A stretch of 64,000 nt of DNA from Chryseotalea sanaruensis (GCF_003990915.1 NZ_BHXQ01000007.1:1-64000), one strand, 5' to 3'; counted from the first letter of the stretch, positions 27,301 to 36,388 are shown. Numbers and translations: made by a program. The notes: generated by a model not told the origin, from the letters alone.

Positions 27301-28896
27301 AAATCGATTTTCTTCCCTCCTCACCATAATGCCTGTAATTGAAACAGGAAACTTTGATACCTTTTGTTGATCTCCGGTTCGTCCAAAACCTAATGCAGCT
27401 ACATCAAACTTGGGATGTTCAGTACTGATGCGCATGCCTTCGAATTGTATACCCAATAATTCAGCTTTTGGTCCTGAGCCGGTGCCTTTAATGTTTAATG
27501 AACCGTTTAAGAGCATAGTAGGATAAAAGCTATCATCTTTTTCTTGCACAGTGATAGAGGAACCTGCCGCAAGATTTAACTCAGCAACCAATATTGGCAT
27601 AGTCAGATTATTCTCCACTTGAACTGCAAACATGTATTCACCATTCAAGTTTCTTTGCGCTGTATAGTTGAAATTAGTTGGATCGCCATTTTTTTGCTTA
27701 ATGATTGGCACTGAAATTTTACCTGCTAATTCAAAACCTGTTATCTCATTTGTTACTATGCCAATCGCTACTTTATTTAATGAATAGTCCCAGCCCTTCA
27801 TATCACCAACATCGATAATACTTCCTTCCACAAAGATGACACCTGTAAAACCTTGTTCGTCAAGCAACATGTGCTCGACACCAAGTTTAGTTCGTATCGT
27901 TGTATCTGATTTTAGCATAAAACCTTTAGGCAGTCGAACCTCTAGTTTTTTCATATAGATCCCATGCCATAAATTAGGACTACCTGACTGCAGGAATGGT
28001 GATGTATAAGATGCAGGAAAAGTAACTTGGGGTGGGTTGGCTAGATCGCTCCAATCCAGATAGGCCTCAGTAGCATTAAAACCAAAATCTTTCAATCCAT
28101 TTATTTGAAATGGAGGAAGCGTGACACCAACCATTATATCGGTCCAGCTTTGACCTCGAGCAATGAATTTGGTCTTAACACGATGGCTTAAATCCGTATT
28201 AAGATTACCATTTGGCAATTCCGGAATAATCAAGTCGCGTGAAAACTGAACCTCTGCTTCTAAACCAATCTCTTTAAATCCATTACAATCAAATTCAACA
28301 AAAGTGTTTCCTTTACCTAAAAGCCAAGCCATGATCTTATCACCTAACGGGATATTGTAATCTCCCACTAATTCTAACCGACCCTCACCTGCAAGTCCAC
28401 CCTCTTGTGAAAAGCGAATATTTTTTCCACGAAAAGCAATTTTAGTGTTATTAGCATTTGGTAGCGTCAGCAGCAAATAGGCCTCAACAAATGCACCTTG
28501 TGCATTTACCTTAACCTGTGTGATGATTATTGCATAATTAGGATCTTCATTACTGGAAGCAATACCAACTGGTAATTCTAAGGTAAGTAGGTTGTTTAAG
28601 TTACTAACGTAGGCATTCTGACTACTTACCTGTTGATGATACTCTTCAGCTTTGGCTCTATAATAATTAACTGAATCGTCATCACTAGTAGTTGTTAATA
28701 TGATTGGATCTTGGTTAATTGAAATATCTGAAATTGATATACTATTAAACTTCTTTAAAAGAAGGTGTTCGCTATTTGGCAGCAATGTATTTTTTGTGTT
28801 AACAATCACCGAGTCTTCTTTAGAAGATACTGCTCCGCATATATTGAAGGAACAAAGTAGTAGTACGGTTAGTGAAGTAATTATTCTGTGCATCAA
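24304..28896 (-). CDS. Very large exported protein of unknown function
   Basis: The 1530-residue protein begins with a signal peptide (about 1-22, ending near NICGAVSS). Most of the sequence is long beta-rich repeats resembling barrel or lamellar strands, with glycine-rich segments such as GTGLAFGMGFIVDTGDLRFLM. An Ig-like segment at about 1065-1200 contains SPANGSEKVDVFTTPQVAFN. There is no recognisable T9SS C-terminal domain and no catalytic motif. It is the first gene of the minus-strand set ending with the SprB adhesin, separated from the next by the 17-bp inverted repeat, so a role in assembling or displaying that adhesin is plausible. The family was not recognised. Confidence 0.65.
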   Translation of the reverse strand: MMHRIITSLTVLLLCSFNICGAVSSKEDSVIVNTKNTLLPNSEHLLLKKFNSISISDISINQDPIILTTTSDDDSVNYYRAKAEEYHQQVSSQNAYVSNLNNLLTLELPVGIASSNEDPNYAIIITQVKVNAQGAFVEAYLLLTLPNANNTKIAFRGKNIRFSQEGGLAGEGRLELVGDYNIPLGDKIMAWLLGKGNTFVEFDCNGFKEIGLEAEVQFSRDLIIPELPNGNLNTDLSHRVKTKFIARGQSWTDIMVGVTLPPFQINGLKDFGFNATEAYLDWSDLANPPQVTFPASYTSPFLQSGSPNLWHGIYMKKLEVRLPKGFMLKSDTTIRTKLGVEHMLLDEQGFTGVIFVEGSIIDVGDMKGWDYSLNKVAIGIVTNEITGFELAGKISVPIIKQKNGDPTNFNYTAQRNLNGEYMFAVQVENNLTMPILVAELNLAAGSSITVQEKDDSFYPTMLLNGSLNIKGTGSGPKAELLGIQFEGMRISTEHPKFDVAALGFGRTGDQQKVSKFPVSITGIMVRREENRFGIGFDLQVNVAGNAQAAEVSGIAGLIVWAKNEVQEITGPEGEPIGIEDDWTFDKIELTAIAIRYSKPDVIEIDGMIRFFEDDPTYGDGFTGRIRGIFGKLKAGFEVYALFGRTDTYRYWFADALVELGKVGVPLVPGVLNANAFGGGYYHRMQQSNETLTTSIGITPSGIRYIPNQQSRGVRAMMKFATPTPELLNGIVTLEIAMNSSGGINMVTLAGNATLLGLHEIAEDKVKELAGDAAAGNIASKLAGMLTGQVCGSIHLTFDNVNDVFHGNIQVIVNVAGGVVRGISSGNRAGWAVIHFEQNDWQILVGTPDQPLGLNVAGIFQARSYFMAGKNVPGSPPPPSQVSEILGNVDLDYMRNMNDLESGTGLAFGMGFIVDTGDLRFLMFYGRFAAGVGFDMMLKDYSTNYHCAGSTGPMGINGWFANGQAYAFVAGKIGVRVNLKFYKGDYDILSLGAAAVMQAKGPNPFWMKGTVGGYFKILGGLVKGNCRFEVTVGEECIPVGEQDLLANVNMIAELSPANGSEKVDVFTTPQVAFNIPVGEIFEITDVENIKHYYKAMLDEFKIETETSSLAGTSVWNEAKDVVVFNGQEVLPGESKITVKVKLSFQERINGIWALAKFDNQTVEEVATLTFETDKAPDYIPEHNVSYSYPIKGQLNFYPQEYDKGFIQLRSGQDYLFENKNGWIQKVRMSTDNGFAETDLTYNNQAKRIDFNMLLGFDKSKVYRFEILSIPTQTMRIDANVRLINTELQNYSGSTDTLSTKTLEGDIAQLEVKSIFKSAFRTSKYKTFGEKLSSITLRHAVRNSVSINVFNLSSYLIGDEIWDAAELIGLNGNAPFIKLEAVTHNNEWYQNIVYPLLYSGYPLTSTIQLTDTTIYGFPPIRHNYFVLKHALASLPEGVNTYTMPSFSSEYIVYGMNVPVHLDFLELQRKAVDYVTDNPSAYNSRLQSIIQGRTPYIRFGPYYIKLKYVIPNISKKTSEYEWLLFNTIIEREY

Positions 28897-29033
28897 CGAG
28901 TATTAACTAACAGCAAGTTAAAACCAGATGAACAATAGAAGAAGAAACTTAGATTGGATGTAATGAATTACTCAATAAAGAATTATTGAACTTTCTAAGA
29001 TATTTAAAATGAGCTAAATACTATACTTCAAAT

Positions 29034-29957
29034 TTACATGTGCTCATAATTTATTTCATACAGATCACCCTTAGTCTTAAACCAAGCTCTCACATCCTGC
29101 AAAGCTTCCTGATAATCATCAACCACGAGTTCGCCACTTACATCTGTTTTAAATGGGTAATCTGTTATAGCTGCTGCCAAATAATCTATTATTCTGAAGG
29201 CACATGTTATAGGTTTACTCCTTTCAGCATTAGTCGAGTTACAGTTTTTCTCATCGCGGTAGAGTTGTTCAATTAAATAATCGATGGTTGTTCTTTGTCG
29301 TGTGTATACAAGGTCGGGAAACAATGTGTACACTACGTCATCAGTTACACCTAACGATTTTACTTTGTCGAGTACAAATTGTGTTGCATTATCATCACCC
29401 ATACGACTTAAAGCCAGGTAAGCAGCCCAACGCTGGCGCTCATTTGTAATAAGCTTTGCTTCTAATTTTTGTTGAAGAGCAGGTATAAGCGTTTTCACAT
29501 CTAGAAAGCCTACCATTCGCAACAGTTTATCATAGTAGCCAGGTGATTGATTGATAAGTAGCACTAAACTATCTTTAGTTGCTAGGGTAAAATCATTTTT
29601 GGCGTATTTAGAAAGACAAGAGGCCACAAAACCGTTGATACCCGTATCAGTATCGAACCAACCACGTAATAAGTTCGAAACAACTTTTTGTCTGTCTTGT
29701 TGCATTATGCTTTGCATACCACGCTCATGCAATAAGTGGTAGGCATTCAATCGAATTATTGAAAGTGAGTCGTTTAGATAGGGTGTAATAAGCTCACATA
29801 AGATATCAATATCTATTTGCTTAATCTTTTCAACCACAACTCTTTCAGGATTTTCATTTCGATGGAGACTCACAAAATACTTCTCAATGTAATTATCGGA
29901 AGACTGAGCAAAAGCAGATAAACAGGAAAGCATAAATACAAAAGTGATATAGCGCAT
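29034..29957 (-). CDS. Exported HEAT-repeat protein
   Basis: The 307-residue protein has a signal peptide (about 1-17) and then pairs of antiparallel helices of about 30 residues with HEAT-like spacing: LCELITPYLNDSLSIIRLNA, VASCLSKYAKNDF, LIPALQQKLEAKL, WAAYLALSRMGDDNATQFVL. HEAT solenoids bind other proteins, so this is likely a periplasmic interaction protein. It lies upstream of the 1530-residue gene in the same direction with about 140 nt between, and may be co-expressed with the surface block. No enzyme motif was seen. Confidence 0.7.
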   Translation of the reverse strand: MRYITFVFMLSCLSAFAQSSDNYIEKYFVSLHRNENPERVVVEKIKQIDIDILCELITPYLNDSLSIIRLNAYHLLHERGMQSIMQQDRQKVVSNLLRGWFDTDTGINGFVASCLSKYAKNDFTLATKDSLVLLINQSPGYYDKLLRMVGFLDVKTLIPALQQKLEAKLITNERQRWAAYLALSRMGDDNATQFVLDKVKSLGVTDDVVYTLFPDLVYTRQRTTIDYLIEQLYRDEKNCNSTNAERSKPITCAFRIIDYLAAAITDYPFKTDVSGELVVDDYQEALQDVRAWFKTKGDLYEINYEHM

Positions 29958-30104
29958 AAATTATTTTCAGTTTGCTAAAGCTATAGAATCTTCATGCTAA
30001 AAAAATTACCCGCATCTATGCATGTAATGAATTAAGTATATAATCAGAATTAGACTTTTGGGAACATTGAGATGGACTTTTAAAGGTCTTATCAACATAG
30101 TATT

Positions 30105-30128
30105 TCGGTCTGTGAGGACACAGACCGA
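30105..30128. repeat. Palindromic element, copy 1
   Basis: TCGGTCTGTG and CACAGACCGA form a perfect 10-bp stem around AGGA. The preceding TTTCGG and following GG(T/A)GAAGGAAG are shared with copy 2, 133 bp away, so the element is a dispersed repeat of more than 30 bp and not a chance hairpin. Confidence 0.7.
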
Positions 30129-30237
30129 GGTGAAGGAAGAAAAGCGTTAAATATCGTATCGTTACCTTAAGGGGAGACAATACTTAACGAACAACTCTAA
30201 ATAGATATAGACACTGTCAATTCAGAAAAACGGTGTT

Positions 30238-30261
30238 TCGGTCTGTGGGGACACAGACCGA
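30238..30261. repeat. Palindromic element, copy 2
   Basis: TCGGTCTGTG and CACAGACCGA flank GGGA. It matches copy 1 except for one loop base and the flanks. It lies about 40 nt after the response-regulator stop (minus strand), so it may serve as a terminator or mRNA-end structure for that gene. Confidence 0.7.
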
Positions 30262-30300
30262 GGAGAAGGAAGGAGAGCCGAAGAAAAGTAATATCAAGCA

Positions 30301-30690
30301 CTACTCAAACTTACGCTCTTGTAACAGCGGTAATTCGTCTGAGATGATTTGTCTGATGGATTGAATCAGGTTTTCATCTTTGATCACATAATTTCTAATG
30401 CCTTGTTGAATAAACTTAAGAACCTGTATGCCATCATCAATGGCGCTGGCCATAATTACAAGCGTGTCGGCTGGTAAATGATGTTGAAGCTGACCATATA
30501 GTTCAATGCCTGTCATGCCGGGCAGTTGATAGTCAAGTATTAAGATATCGGGATAGTTTTTTCTACACGCTGCCAAAGCTGTAAGGCCATCATCAAAAAC
30601 ACTCACCTCTGCTTCATACATTTTTTTTAGTGTAGTAGACAAGACAGAAGCTGTTAAGGGATCGTCTTCAACAATATAAATGCGTCTCAT
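30301..30690 (-). CDS. Receiver-only response regulator
   Basis: The 129-residue protein is a single CheY-like receiver domain. Acidic residues E8-D9-D10 bind Mg2+, the phospho-acceptor is D53 in ILILDYQLPGMTGIEL, and a conserved Ser (IMASAI) and Lys (NYVIKDENL) complete the pocket. It has no output domain, so it acts by protein contact or phosphotransfer, as in chemotaxis-like or phosphorelay systems. No histidine kinase is adjacent. It stands alone between two palindromic repeats (3' side) and a small membrane gene. Confidence 0.92.
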   Translation of the reverse strand: MRRIYIVEDDPLTASVLSTTLKKMYEAEVSVFDDGLTALAACRKNYPDILILDYQLPGMTGIELYGQLQHHLPADTLVIMASAIDDGIQVLKFIQQGIRNYVIKDENLIQSIRQIISDELPLLQERKFE

Positions 30691-30879
30691 ATAGAAAAAA
30701 TGGTGGAAGTACTAGAATCAGATTTGCTGGAATTTCTGAAATGTTAGCAACTTATCCAAAAGGATGTTGATTTTTGGGGTTTTGCACTGTTTTATTTGCT
30801 CCTGTGTTAAAAAGTGATCTGATTAAAAGCTTCCCCTACGGAAGTCAATGAGCGGACGGAATACCGATTCATAATATGT

Positions 30880-31164
30880 TTATGTAAATAACATGAAAAT
30901 AAAAAGCAAACCAGCTATAACGAAGGTAATCGTGTAAAAAAAATTAACAATTCTCCTTAGAATCAAAAGAACATGTAAATCTCTTATTAGCCTGACATCT
31001 GTGCTTTCTCTAATTTGAATTAGAACCTTATTTGAGTCTATGCCAGTTCTTCCATTATCATAACCAACAGCTAAGCCATATTTTTTCGATACTAACCACC
31101 ATTTTCTTCTGAAAACCAAATCGATAAAAACCAACAAAGTCACATATATAAAAATATAATTCAT
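30880..31164 (-). CDS. Small membrane protein of unknown function
   Basis: The 94-residue protein has a hydrophobic segment at each end (about 1-17 and 70-94) with a basic middle domain (RRKWWLVSKKYGLAVGYDNG, then VRLIRDLHVLL). The two helices would place the central loop on one side of the inner membrane. No family recognised. It stands alone between the response regulator and the CsgG-domain gene. Confidence 0.55.
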   Translation of the reverse strand: MNYIFIYVTLLVFIDLVFRRKWWLVSKKYGLAVGYDNGRTGIDSNKVLIQIRESTDVRLIRDLHVLLILRRIVNFFYTITFVIAGLLFIFMLFT

Positions 31165-31357
31165 TTATTTATTCCTCGTTACTTTCCTCAGTTGAAGTAT
31201 CCTGATTTAGGTGAATAATTATATTGGAACTCAAACAATTAATAACTTAGTAATTCTATTGATTTCCTTGAAGCAGTTTGTTAAGTGAATATACAAACTA
31301 AGGAAAAAAAGACAGATTCAAAAAAAGACTTTGTTATCAATATGGTGCTGAAGTCCT

Positions 31358-33406
31358 CTATTTTATCGCTTGTAAAGCCGCCTCTGCTGCATAGCGTACA
31401 TCTTTATTGGTAGATGAATCTAATATGCGTTGTATACTTTTGGTCGCTGGTGCTGCATCTTTTCCAATTTTACCTAATAATGTGATCAATTGAAATTGCA
31501 GGCCTCCCTCATGTATAGTGGTTTTATCCAAACGCGCCTGTAAAGGTGCTACGGCTGGCTTACCAATCTTTACTAATGCGTCCTTGGCCGCTTCTGTATC
31601 GTTGCCATAATTGGGCAGGGCGGCAATCATAAAGTTAATTGCGGTGCGATTTGTGGTCTTGCAATTACCCAGCACTTCAATTGCCAGTGTTTGTGCCTTT
31701 AATAAATCACTTCTTTCGTCTAATGACTTATGCGCAAGGAAAGCTACTAGTGTAGGTTCGAGAATCCTGGGTGCATCATCTTTCAAAGTAAGAAACTTCA
31801 TTACTTTAAGCTGTTCGCTTACTATAGAACCTTTTAGTATTTTCTCAGCTTCTTCAAGGGTGGGGATAACACCGGGTACTGGAATATCATATTTAACACA
31901 AAAATTCAAACGGTCTTCCTGCTGGCTTTGATAAGGTGTGCTAACTGCATATTGTGCAAATCGATTACGGCTAAGTTCCACTAGTTTTTTAAGTTCAGCT
32001 TCTGGGTAGTCACGTTTTATCTCGTTATTTCTTTCCTCATAGGTTGTTAGCTTAAAATGCCAGGCAAAATCGTATAACTGCTCTGATGCTTTTGGATAAT
32101 CCTGCTGATTGATAAACTCAGCAATCCATTGAATAATCTCTGATTTTCTTACTTCATTTTCTTCTTCTTTATACATCGAAGTTAATTCAGAGAAAAAAGT
32201 AGCCTTATGTTTATCATCCAACATCAGGTCTTTACTATATCGTTCATACACATATTGTCGTAACCCCTGATTTTTTTTCAAGCCCTCCATCATTTCGAAG
32301 TAGGCTGTTTCTTTACTAATGGGTAAGGGTAAACCAAGCTTGCCATTGGATACTACGCTGAAAAAATCGTCAATCCTTGTTTTCGAAACATCAACAGCGG
32401 TATTGCTTGGTCTTGCTAATAAATAATCCAGGTAGTTTGATAACCAGTAGTTGCCTATGCGAGATATGGCACTAAAGGCCGACTCCCACTCTGCCTCCTG
32501 AAGTTGTTCATCGTTCACTAAAAAGCGTATGATTTCCAATGCACGGTCATCTTTAGTGGGATAGGCGATGGTATCTAAAGTTTGCATCAAAAAACGATTG
32601 TAATTTCCTTGCTGGATTTTGTATCGGCTAAAAGTGTACATAACATCAAAATGTAAGAGACCACAGCTATTGTCAAAAGCTGTTTGCATGGCTTCACTGG
32701 CTACAGCATCAATTTTTTGTTGGGTAGATAAATCGCTGAGTTTAGTTCTGAACTCCTTCACTTTTATTTTACATAAATCAGCCACTGACGGTTTTGGTGT
32801 TTCATTAACCCCATTGGCATTGTTGATGGTAACGTTAATAGCTGGTGATGTTACTTGTTGAGCCGGTAAGGTATTATCAGGTGTAGGTTTGCTGGTTGGC
32901 TCTTTAAATAATGTTGCCAGATTTTTATCTACTTTAATACGTCCTGCAAAACTCATCAATACTTCTCCGGAAGAAACATCGAGCAAACGCGCACTTACAT
33001 CTACATAAGTTTTAAGTTTAGTATACGTACCGGAGAGTATTACATCAATTGGTGCCAACTGACCAATTTTTAGTGCGGCAGCGGGCTTCATCAAATCACT
33101 TAGTTCCAGTTCTTGTTCTTTCAAAATAGCATCAAGTCGTGTGCGCTCGAAAAGTTTAACCTTGCTGGTGTAATTACCCACCTGACCCATAATTGTCTCC
33201 GTTAAATACTCACCAAACTGAGGTGAATTTTGAATCGATGATTTTGTGGCTGTAAAAGGAACAATACCCAGACGCATGGGTGACTTTGGCACAGGTACAT
33301 TAATCAACTTCTGTGTAAGCTCATTGGTTACAACAGCGTAGTTTCTAGGCTTTTGACCATAGACTATGCCGCTGCAAAATATAAGAATGAGTAGAGCATA
33401 CTTCAT
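31358..33406 (-). CDS. CsgG/FlgO-type domain protein with C-terminal HEAT repeats
   Basis: The start is set at Met 33406, which begins a clear signal peptide (MKYALLILIFCSGIVYGQ); the longer ORF adds 28 unlikely residues. The 682-residue protein has a CsgG/FlgO-like domain at about residues 45-175 (LGIVPFTATKSSIQNSPQFG, LFERTRLDAILKEQELELSD, IDVILSGTYTKLKTYVDVSA). A long helical region follows, then HEAT-type repeats at the C-terminus (AAKDALVKIGKPAVAPLQ and VRYAAEAALQAIK). CsgG relatives form or regulate outer-membrane secretion pores, but this one lacks a lipobox, so it is more likely a soluble periplasmic sensor or assembly factor. Confidence 0.75.
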   Translation of the reverse strand: MKYALLILIFCSGIVYGQKPRNYAVVTNELTQKLINVPVPKSPMRLGIVPFTATKSSIQNSPQFGEYLTETIMGQVGNYTSKVKLFERTRLDAILKEQELELSDLMKPAAALKIGQLAPIDVILSGTYTKLKTYVDVSARLLDVSSGEVLMSFAGRIKVDKNLATLFKEPTSKPTPDNTLPAQQVTSPAINVTINNANGVNETPKPSVADLCKIKVKEFRTKLSDLSTQQKIDAVASEAMQTAFDNSCGLLHFDVMYTFSRYKIQQGNYNRFLMQTLDTIAYPTKDDRALEIIRFLVNDEQLQEAEWESAFSAISRIGNYWLSNYLDYLLARPSNTAVDVSKTRIDDFFSVVSNGKLGLPLPISKETAYFEMMEGLKKNQGLRQYVYERYSKDLMLDDKHKATFFSELTSMYKEEENEVRKSEIIQWIAEFINQQDYPKASEQLYDFAWHFKLTTYEERNNEIKRDYPEAELKKLVELSRNRFAQYAVSTPYQSQQEDRLNFCVKYDIPVPGVIPTLEEAEKILKGSIVSEQLKVMKFLTLKDDAPRILEPTLVAFLAHKSLDERSDLLKAQTLAIEVLGNCKTTNRTAINFMIAALPNYGNDTEAAKDALVKIGKPAVAPLQARLDKTTIHEGGLQFQLITLLGKIGKDAAPATKSIQRILDSSTNKDVRYAAEAALQAIK

Positions 33407-33660
33407 GTAAACAATTTTTGATTTAAGGACAGTTGGAACCTCGTAATTTTCATGTCCTTTTGACAGAAATGTGCTTATGCAAGGTTTCATTTTTAAAGTT
33501 TAATAAAGATTTAACCAAACGCAAGGGCAATCAAGATAATTTAGATTGTTACTTGAAAAAATCATGCCTCATACTTCTCAGCTATCGTTAGACTGTAAAA
33601 GCTGATGCGCTATAAATCTGCACAATGAGGTATGTTTTTAAGTATAATATTGGGCAAAAT

Positions 33661-33690
33661 AAAAAAAGCCTCTGCTGGTTTGCAGAGGCT
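33661..33690 (-). terminator. Intrinsic terminator after the TolC-family gene
   Basis: On the minus strand AGCCTCTGC and GCAGAGGCT (33682-33690 and 33667-33675) form a 9-bp stem followed by seven T. It lies 30 nt beyond the stop of the TolC-family gene. Confidence 0.85.
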
Positions 33691-33719
33691 CTTGGGGTTA
33701 GGGAAAATTTGGTTGGTTG

Positions 33720-35078
33720 TTATGGAATGTCTTCAAACTTTAAAGTGCCTGTGGCATAACTAATTAATATTTTCTGGAACATTAACGTATAGCGCGCACT
33801 CTCAAAATCACCTTGAGCTTGTGTGTAGTTTTGGGTTGCCTGTGTTAACGCAACAATATCAGAAATACCTAAACTATATCTTTCCTTTTCGAAATTATAA
33901 GATATTTCTGCAGCTTTTAACTGTGCATTTGTAGCTTCATAATTAGAGCGGGCATCTCTGTAGTTTTGGTATGCCAGCATTACCGATGATTTAACCTGAA
34001 TTTCAGTATTGGCAGTAGTTAGCTTAGCATTTTCATAATTCATTTTAGAACGAACTACATTTGTACGGGTTTGAAAGCCACCAAAAATAGGTATGGTAAA
34101 ACTTACACCATAGGTCAGCTGCGTGTTATCTGTAAGAAACTGATCATTGAAAGAGCGATTATTTGGGAAAAAATTCTCTTCCGGGTTTGGGTGTATATAG
34201 TTATAACGCGAACCATATTGCAAGAATGCATTGATACTTGGCAAGTAGGTTCCCTTTGCTGAATAGAATCCAAAGCGGTTAGCTTTTTCTGTTGCTTTTG
34301 CAGATTCAAGATCACTGCGATTTTCTAAAGCAGTTTCATTTAATTGCTCTATTGACAGCACATCAGCATCTGCTACATTAACATCCCATGCCGGCTCTTC
34401 CAACTCAAACGAAACAAGCGGATCTATTTGTAAAGTAGTGGCCAGAATAGTCTTATTGTTTCTTAATGTATTGCGGGAACGCAACAAAAGTAATTCAGCA
34501 TTTTTTACCTGATAATCCTGGTTGTATAAATCAACTTCTGGTCTGCTCCCAGCAAGCACTTGTTCGCGGATTTGGTCATACTGCTGTTGTTGTGTTTCAA
34601 GGTTTTTTTGCTGAATTATTGCTAAGCGCTGATCTAATAAGCAACGTAGAAACTGATTGGCTACATTGGTAATAACATCCTGATCTGTTCTTTTAACCAA
34701 GTTTAGTTGTGCATCGTTTTGCAATGCTGTCTGCTTAAAGGTTGTAATTGTACTCATGCCATTAAACAGTGGCATAGAGGCATTCAGGTTAGCGCCAACA
34801 AAATCAAGCACACCATTAATTACCTGACCTTCTTGCTGGTTAAAGGAGTTACCATCGTTTCTTCCGGCATTACCCTGAATATTTACACTGGGTGCCAACT
34901 GTAGCATACTGCTATTTTTAGCAACCGTAGACGTTACTAAATTATTCTTGGCCTGGTTTAACGCCAGGTTATTTTGCAAACCAAGCTTCACTGCTTCTTT
35001 AAACGAAAGCGTCAATGGGGCTTGTGCTACAGCTGTAAATGAAATTACGATTATACAAAGTATCAATACTATTCTCAT
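33720..35078 (-). CDS. TolC-family outer-membrane efflux protein
   Basis: The 452-residue protein has a signal peptide (about 1-18) and two OEP (outer-membrane efflux protein) repeats. The first runs from LSFKEAVKLGLQNNLALNQA and the second from LNETALENRSDLESAKATEK, each with long coiled-coil helices and short beta strands, ending near FEKERYSLGISDIVALTQA. TolC proteins form a trimeric outer-membrane channel and periplasmic tunnel for tripartite export. The gene follows the ABC ATPase gene by 3 nt, so the two are one operon ending at the terminator at 33661. Confidence 0.88.
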   Translation of the reverse strand: MRIVLILCIIVISFTAVAQAPLTLSFKEAVKLGLQNNLALNQAKNNLVTSTVAKNSSMLQLAPSVNIQGNAGRNDGNSFNQQEGQVINGVLDFVGANLNASMPLFNGMSTITTFKQTALQNDAQLNLVKRTDQDVITNVANQFLRCLLDQRLAIIQQKNLETQQQQYDQIREQVLAGSRPEVDLYNQDYQVKNAELLLLRSRNTLRNNKTILATTLQIDPLVSFELEEPAWDVNVADADVLSIEQLNETALENRSDLESAKATEKANRFGFYSAKGTYLPSINAFLQYGSRYNYIHPNPEENFFPNNRSFNDQFLTDNTQLTYGVSFTIPIFGGFQTRTNVVRSKMNYENAKLTTANTEIQVKSSVMLAYQNYRDARSNYEATNAQLKAAEISYNFEKERYSLGISDIVALTQATQNYTQAQGDFESARYTLMFQKILISYATGTLKFEDIP

Positions 35079-35081
35079 TGA

Positions 35082-35768
35082 TTAAGCATTTACTGTTAGA
35101 CGTTCATCTTGAACAATGGCACCATCACCCAAACGCACAATGCGCTTACCATATCGGGCATTCTCTTCTGAATGGGTTACCTGAATAATAGTGATACCTT
35201 CATCATTTAGTTTCTGGAATATTTCCATGATATGTTTTCCTTGCTCGCTGTGCAAATTACCCGTTGGTTCATCGGCAAGTAATAATTTAGGCTGACCAAC
35301 AATGGCACGGGCTATACCCACCAGCTGTTGTTGTCCACCAGAAAGTTGCTCCGGAAATAAATCCTTTTTAGCCACCATATTAAAGCGATCTAATAATTCG
35401 GCCACCATACTCTTGCGTTGTGCGCTGTTTACACCTTTGTACAGTAATGGTGTTTCAATATTTTCGTAAACTGTTAATTCATCAATAAGGTGATAGGCTT
35501 GAAAAATAAAGCCGATGTAGTTTTTGTGCATGTCGCTCTTCTGCTTTTCCTTCATGCGATGCACAGGTTCATCAAAAAAGAAATACTCACCTGCAGAAGG
35601 TTCATCCAACATCCCAATAATATTCATCAAGGAAGATTTACCCGCACCACTGGGCCCCATAATGGTAACAAACTCTCCTTGTTGAATTTCCAGGTTAACT
35701 CCCTTTAAAATAAACGTGCGCTGAAAGCGGGAATCCACGTATTTGTCAATGTCTTTAAGGTTGATCAT
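35082..35768 (-). CDS. ABC transporter ATPase, MacB/LolD type
   Basis: The 228-residue protein has all ABC ATPase motifs: Walker A GPSGAGKSS (about 38-46), Q-loop around IGFIFQAYHL, signature LSGGQQQ and Walker B LLLADEPTGNL, then an H-loop VTHSEENARYG. The pattern matches the LolD/MacB subfamily that works with FtsX-like permeases in lipoprotein release or efflux. The expected permease and membrane-fusion protein are not adjacent: TolC follows and an OmpA-like gene precedes. The ATPase must pair with components encoded elsewhere, or genes have been lost. Confidence 0.9.
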   Translation of the reverse strand: MINLKDIDKYVDSRFQRTFILKGVNLEIQQGEFVTIMGPSGAGKSSLMNIIGMLDEPSAGEYFFFDEPVHRMKEKQKSDMHKNYIGFIFQAYHLIDELTVYENIETPLLYKGVNSAQRKSMVAELLDRFNMVAKKDLFPEQLSGGQQQLVGIARAIVGQPKLLLADEPTGNLHSEQGKHIMEIFQKLNDEGITIIQVTHSEENARYGKRIVRLGDGAIVQDERLTVNA

Positions 35769-35971
35769 GCTTTAAATTTTAGACGTAAATCCATACACTG
35801 AGGTAACAGTACAGCCATGAATCCTAAGCATCATGACCAATATAATGCCAAGGAAAAAAGGCCTTAAAAACTCAAAAATAAGGCTTTTAGTGTAATACAG
35901 GCGTTCGCTATCGAAAAGCGCTGTTCTTTTTCGGACACTTTAACTTCTAATGCTTAGAATACCAATTTCGT

Positions 35972-36388
35972 TTAGAATACTATAGGGTATAAAATAACGT
36001 CTACCCTCCTGTTCATTTGCATGCCTCTGTAGGTCTGGTTGCTGTAAACTGCATCATCCAGCCCCCAGTCTTTTCTGCTGATTTTATGCTGGGGAATATT
36101 GCGTTGTAAAACGAGTTGTTCAACGGACTCACTACGCATTTTGGATAGCCACTCGTTGTAACGCTTACCACCAATGGGATCGGTGTGGCTAATCAGATGC
36201 ACTTCGTAGCGATCAATGTTAGGAATGGAATCAAGCCAATGTAGTAAAGACTGCTGCTGAAACGAATCGATGTCGTAACTACCGCCACCGAAATAAATGC
36301 TCATACGAATTTCGTCTGTCGTTTGCTGCTGAGCACGTACAGTAACCGAAAGTGAGAATAGAACAACGATGGCAATGCGTATCATCAT
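35972..36388 (-). CDS. Small exported OmpA-family protein
   Basis: The 138-residue protein has a signal peptide (about 1-19) followed directly by an OmpA-like peptidoglycan-binding domain. The strand MSIYFGGGSYDIDSFQQQSL opens the domain, the helix and strand EVHLISHTDPIGGKRYNEWL carry the conserved HTDPIG turn and the Arg-containing helix MRSESVEQLV, and the end is RRVDVILYP. No lipobox or barrel is present, so it is a short periplasmic cell-wall-binding protein. It stands about 200 nt upstream of the ABC ATPase gene on the same strand. Confidence 0.8.
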   Translation of the reverse strand: MMIRIAIVVLFSLSVTVRAQQQTTDEIRMSIYFGGGSYDIDSFQQQSLLHWLDSIPNIDRYEVHLISHTDPIGGKRYNEWLSKMRSESVEQLVLQRNIPQHKISRKDWGLDDAVYSNQTYRGMQMNRRVDVILYPIVF

